From assembly GCA_002408485.1 (NCBI GenBank), contig DHSP01000011.1, positions 9,331 through 24,550 on the forward strand: a DNA stretch of 15,220 bases, written 5' to 3'. Shown piece by piece: positions 14,478 through 15,220 of this stretch. A program made the translations under genes and the position numbers. This DNA comes from Proteiniphilum sp. UBA5283 (GTDB lineage Bacteria; Bacteroidota; Bacteroidia; Bacteroidales; Dysgonomonadaceae). Within the stretch, counting starts at the first letter, position 1, and every line of letters begins with the position of its first letter. Below the pieces are notes generated by a model. It saw nothing but the letters and a program-made list of their open reading frames with translations. It was not told the origin of the DNA and made no database searches.

Positions 14478-15220
14478 ATGAACAGAATGTTTCCCCTCCT
14501 GCTGATCAGCCTTTTTTTATCGTTTTCCCCCACGCTCTTTGCCCGGGAGCGACTTGTAATCCTGCACACCAACGATACCCACAGCCGTATTGAGCCACTG
14601 CCTGCGACCGACAGGAGCACTCCCGGCCTGGGAGGAGTAGTACGCAGGGCAACCTACATTAATCAGGTAAGGGAGGCCAACAAGCAAGTCCTTCTCTTTG
14701 ATGCGGGAGATTTTCTTCAGGGAACACCCTACTTCAACCTTTTCAAGGGAGAGGTAGAAGTGAAAGCGATGAACCTGATGCGGTACGACGCAGCCACGTT
14801 GGGCAATCACGAGTTTGACTACGGGATGGAGGTACTTGAGAAGGTAGTCCGGCTGTCCGATTTTCCCTTTGTGTCGAGCAACTACGATTTTTCGGGTACC
14901 GCACTCTCCGGCATGATCAAGCCCTATCTGATTCTGAAGAAAGGGAAACTGCGCATCGGCGTTATCGGCATCAACATTCAACCAAAGGGGTTGATCGCTA
15001 CCGCCAATTACAAGGGTATGAAGTTTCTGGACCCCACAAAGACAGCCAATGAGCTGGCAGAAAAACTTCGTATTGAGCATAAGTGCGACCTGGTCATCTG
15101 CATTTCCCACCTGGGCTACCAGGCCGATCAGCAGCTGGCAGAGTCGTCCCAGCACATCGACCTGATTCTGGGAGGGCATAGTCACACCTACCTGTCGGAG
15201 CCGGTTGAGTACACCAACAG
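14478..15220 (+). CDS. 5'-nucleotidase metallophosphatase domain protein (3' truncated by window)
   Basis: The first 247 codons of a gene that runs off the window. A signal peptide (MNRMFPLLLISLFLSFSPTLFA, cut in two here: MNRMFPLLLISL and FLSFSPTLFA) is followed by a calcineurin-type metallophosphatase domain with all early motifs: ILHTNDTHSR (Asp and His metal ligands), FDAGDFLQGTP, TLGNHEFDYG with the catalytic Asn-His pair, CISHLGYQ and GGHSHTY. It would hydrolyse nucleotides or related phosphoesters in the periplasm. The start is 11 bp after the stop of the lipoprotein carrying the matching C-terminal domain. Whether this gene also has its own C-terminal domain cannot be seen. Confidence 0.92.
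   Translation, partial: MNRMFPLLLISLFLSFSPTLFARERLVILHTNDTHSRIEPLPATDRSTPGLGGVVRRATYINQVREANKQVLLFDAGDFLQGTPYFNLFKGEVEVKAMNLMRYDAATLGNHEFDYGMEVLEKVVRLSDFPFVSSNYDFSGTALSGMIKPYLILKKGKLRIGVIGINIQPKGLIATANYKGMKFLDPTKTANELAEKLRIEHKCDLVICISHLGYQADQQLAESSQHIDLILGGHSHTYLSEPVEYTN

Noticed and set aside
14517..15185. Minus-strand 222-codon frame at the right edge
   Set aside because: The plus strand encodes a metallophosphatase domain with all expected motifs, so this frame is its antisense shadow.

Overview
The window reads as chromosomal DNA of a member of the Bacteroidota, most likely Bacteroidales. A TonB-dependent receptor sits next to a PnuC-family transporter, several genes are preceded by the Bacteroidota-type -7 box TAnnTTTG (two of them with a good -33 element at 19-21 nt), and most starts have A-rich leaders rather than strong Shine-Dalgarno sites. 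Family, genus and species cannot be fixed from the sequence alone. No tRNA, rRNA, CRISPR array, prophage or intact insertion sequence was seen.

Layout. (1) Positions 1-1458, plus strand: the 3' end of a TonB-dependent receptor gene followed directly by a PnuC-family permease, probably thiamine (PnuT-type) uptake. (2) Positions 1407-7599, minus strand: a 2-oxo acid dehydrogenase cluster (acetoin or pyruvate type) in the order E1 alpha, E1 beta, E2, E3, then a lipoate-protein ligase. The ligase tail overlaps the permease tail by 52 bp. The lipoyl domain is on E3; E2 has two peripheral-subunit-binding domains and no lipoyl domain. (3) Positions 7600-7930: a divergent regulatory region with palindromes and a good promoter. 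(4) Positions 7931-11467, plus strand: a nitric oxide defence set of an Rrf2 regulator with three clustered cysteines, a quinol-type nitric oxide reductase and a RIC/YtfE/ScdA di-iron repair protein. (5) Positions 11546-12172, plus strand: thiamine pyrophosphokinase. (6) Positions 12216-13489, minus strand: recO and rplS, separated by a region with a strong terminator and other structured DNA. (7) Positions 13714-15220, plus strand: a 5'-nucleotidase split over two genes, with the C-terminal domain lipoprotein first and the metallophosphatase domain second (cut by the window end).

How the genes fit together. The dehydrogenase needs thiamine diphosphate on E1 and lipoate on the swinging arm. 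The window also holds a probable thiamine uptake pair, a thiamine pyrophosphokinase and a lipoate ligase, so cofactor supply and cofactor user lie within 12 kb. The nitric oxide module is transcribed divergently from the dehydrogenase; lipoamide and iron centres are known targets of nitric oxide, which gives the neighbourhood a possible, unproven logic. The most unusual item is the redistribution of the lipoyl domain from E2 to E3 combined with tandem binding domains on E2.
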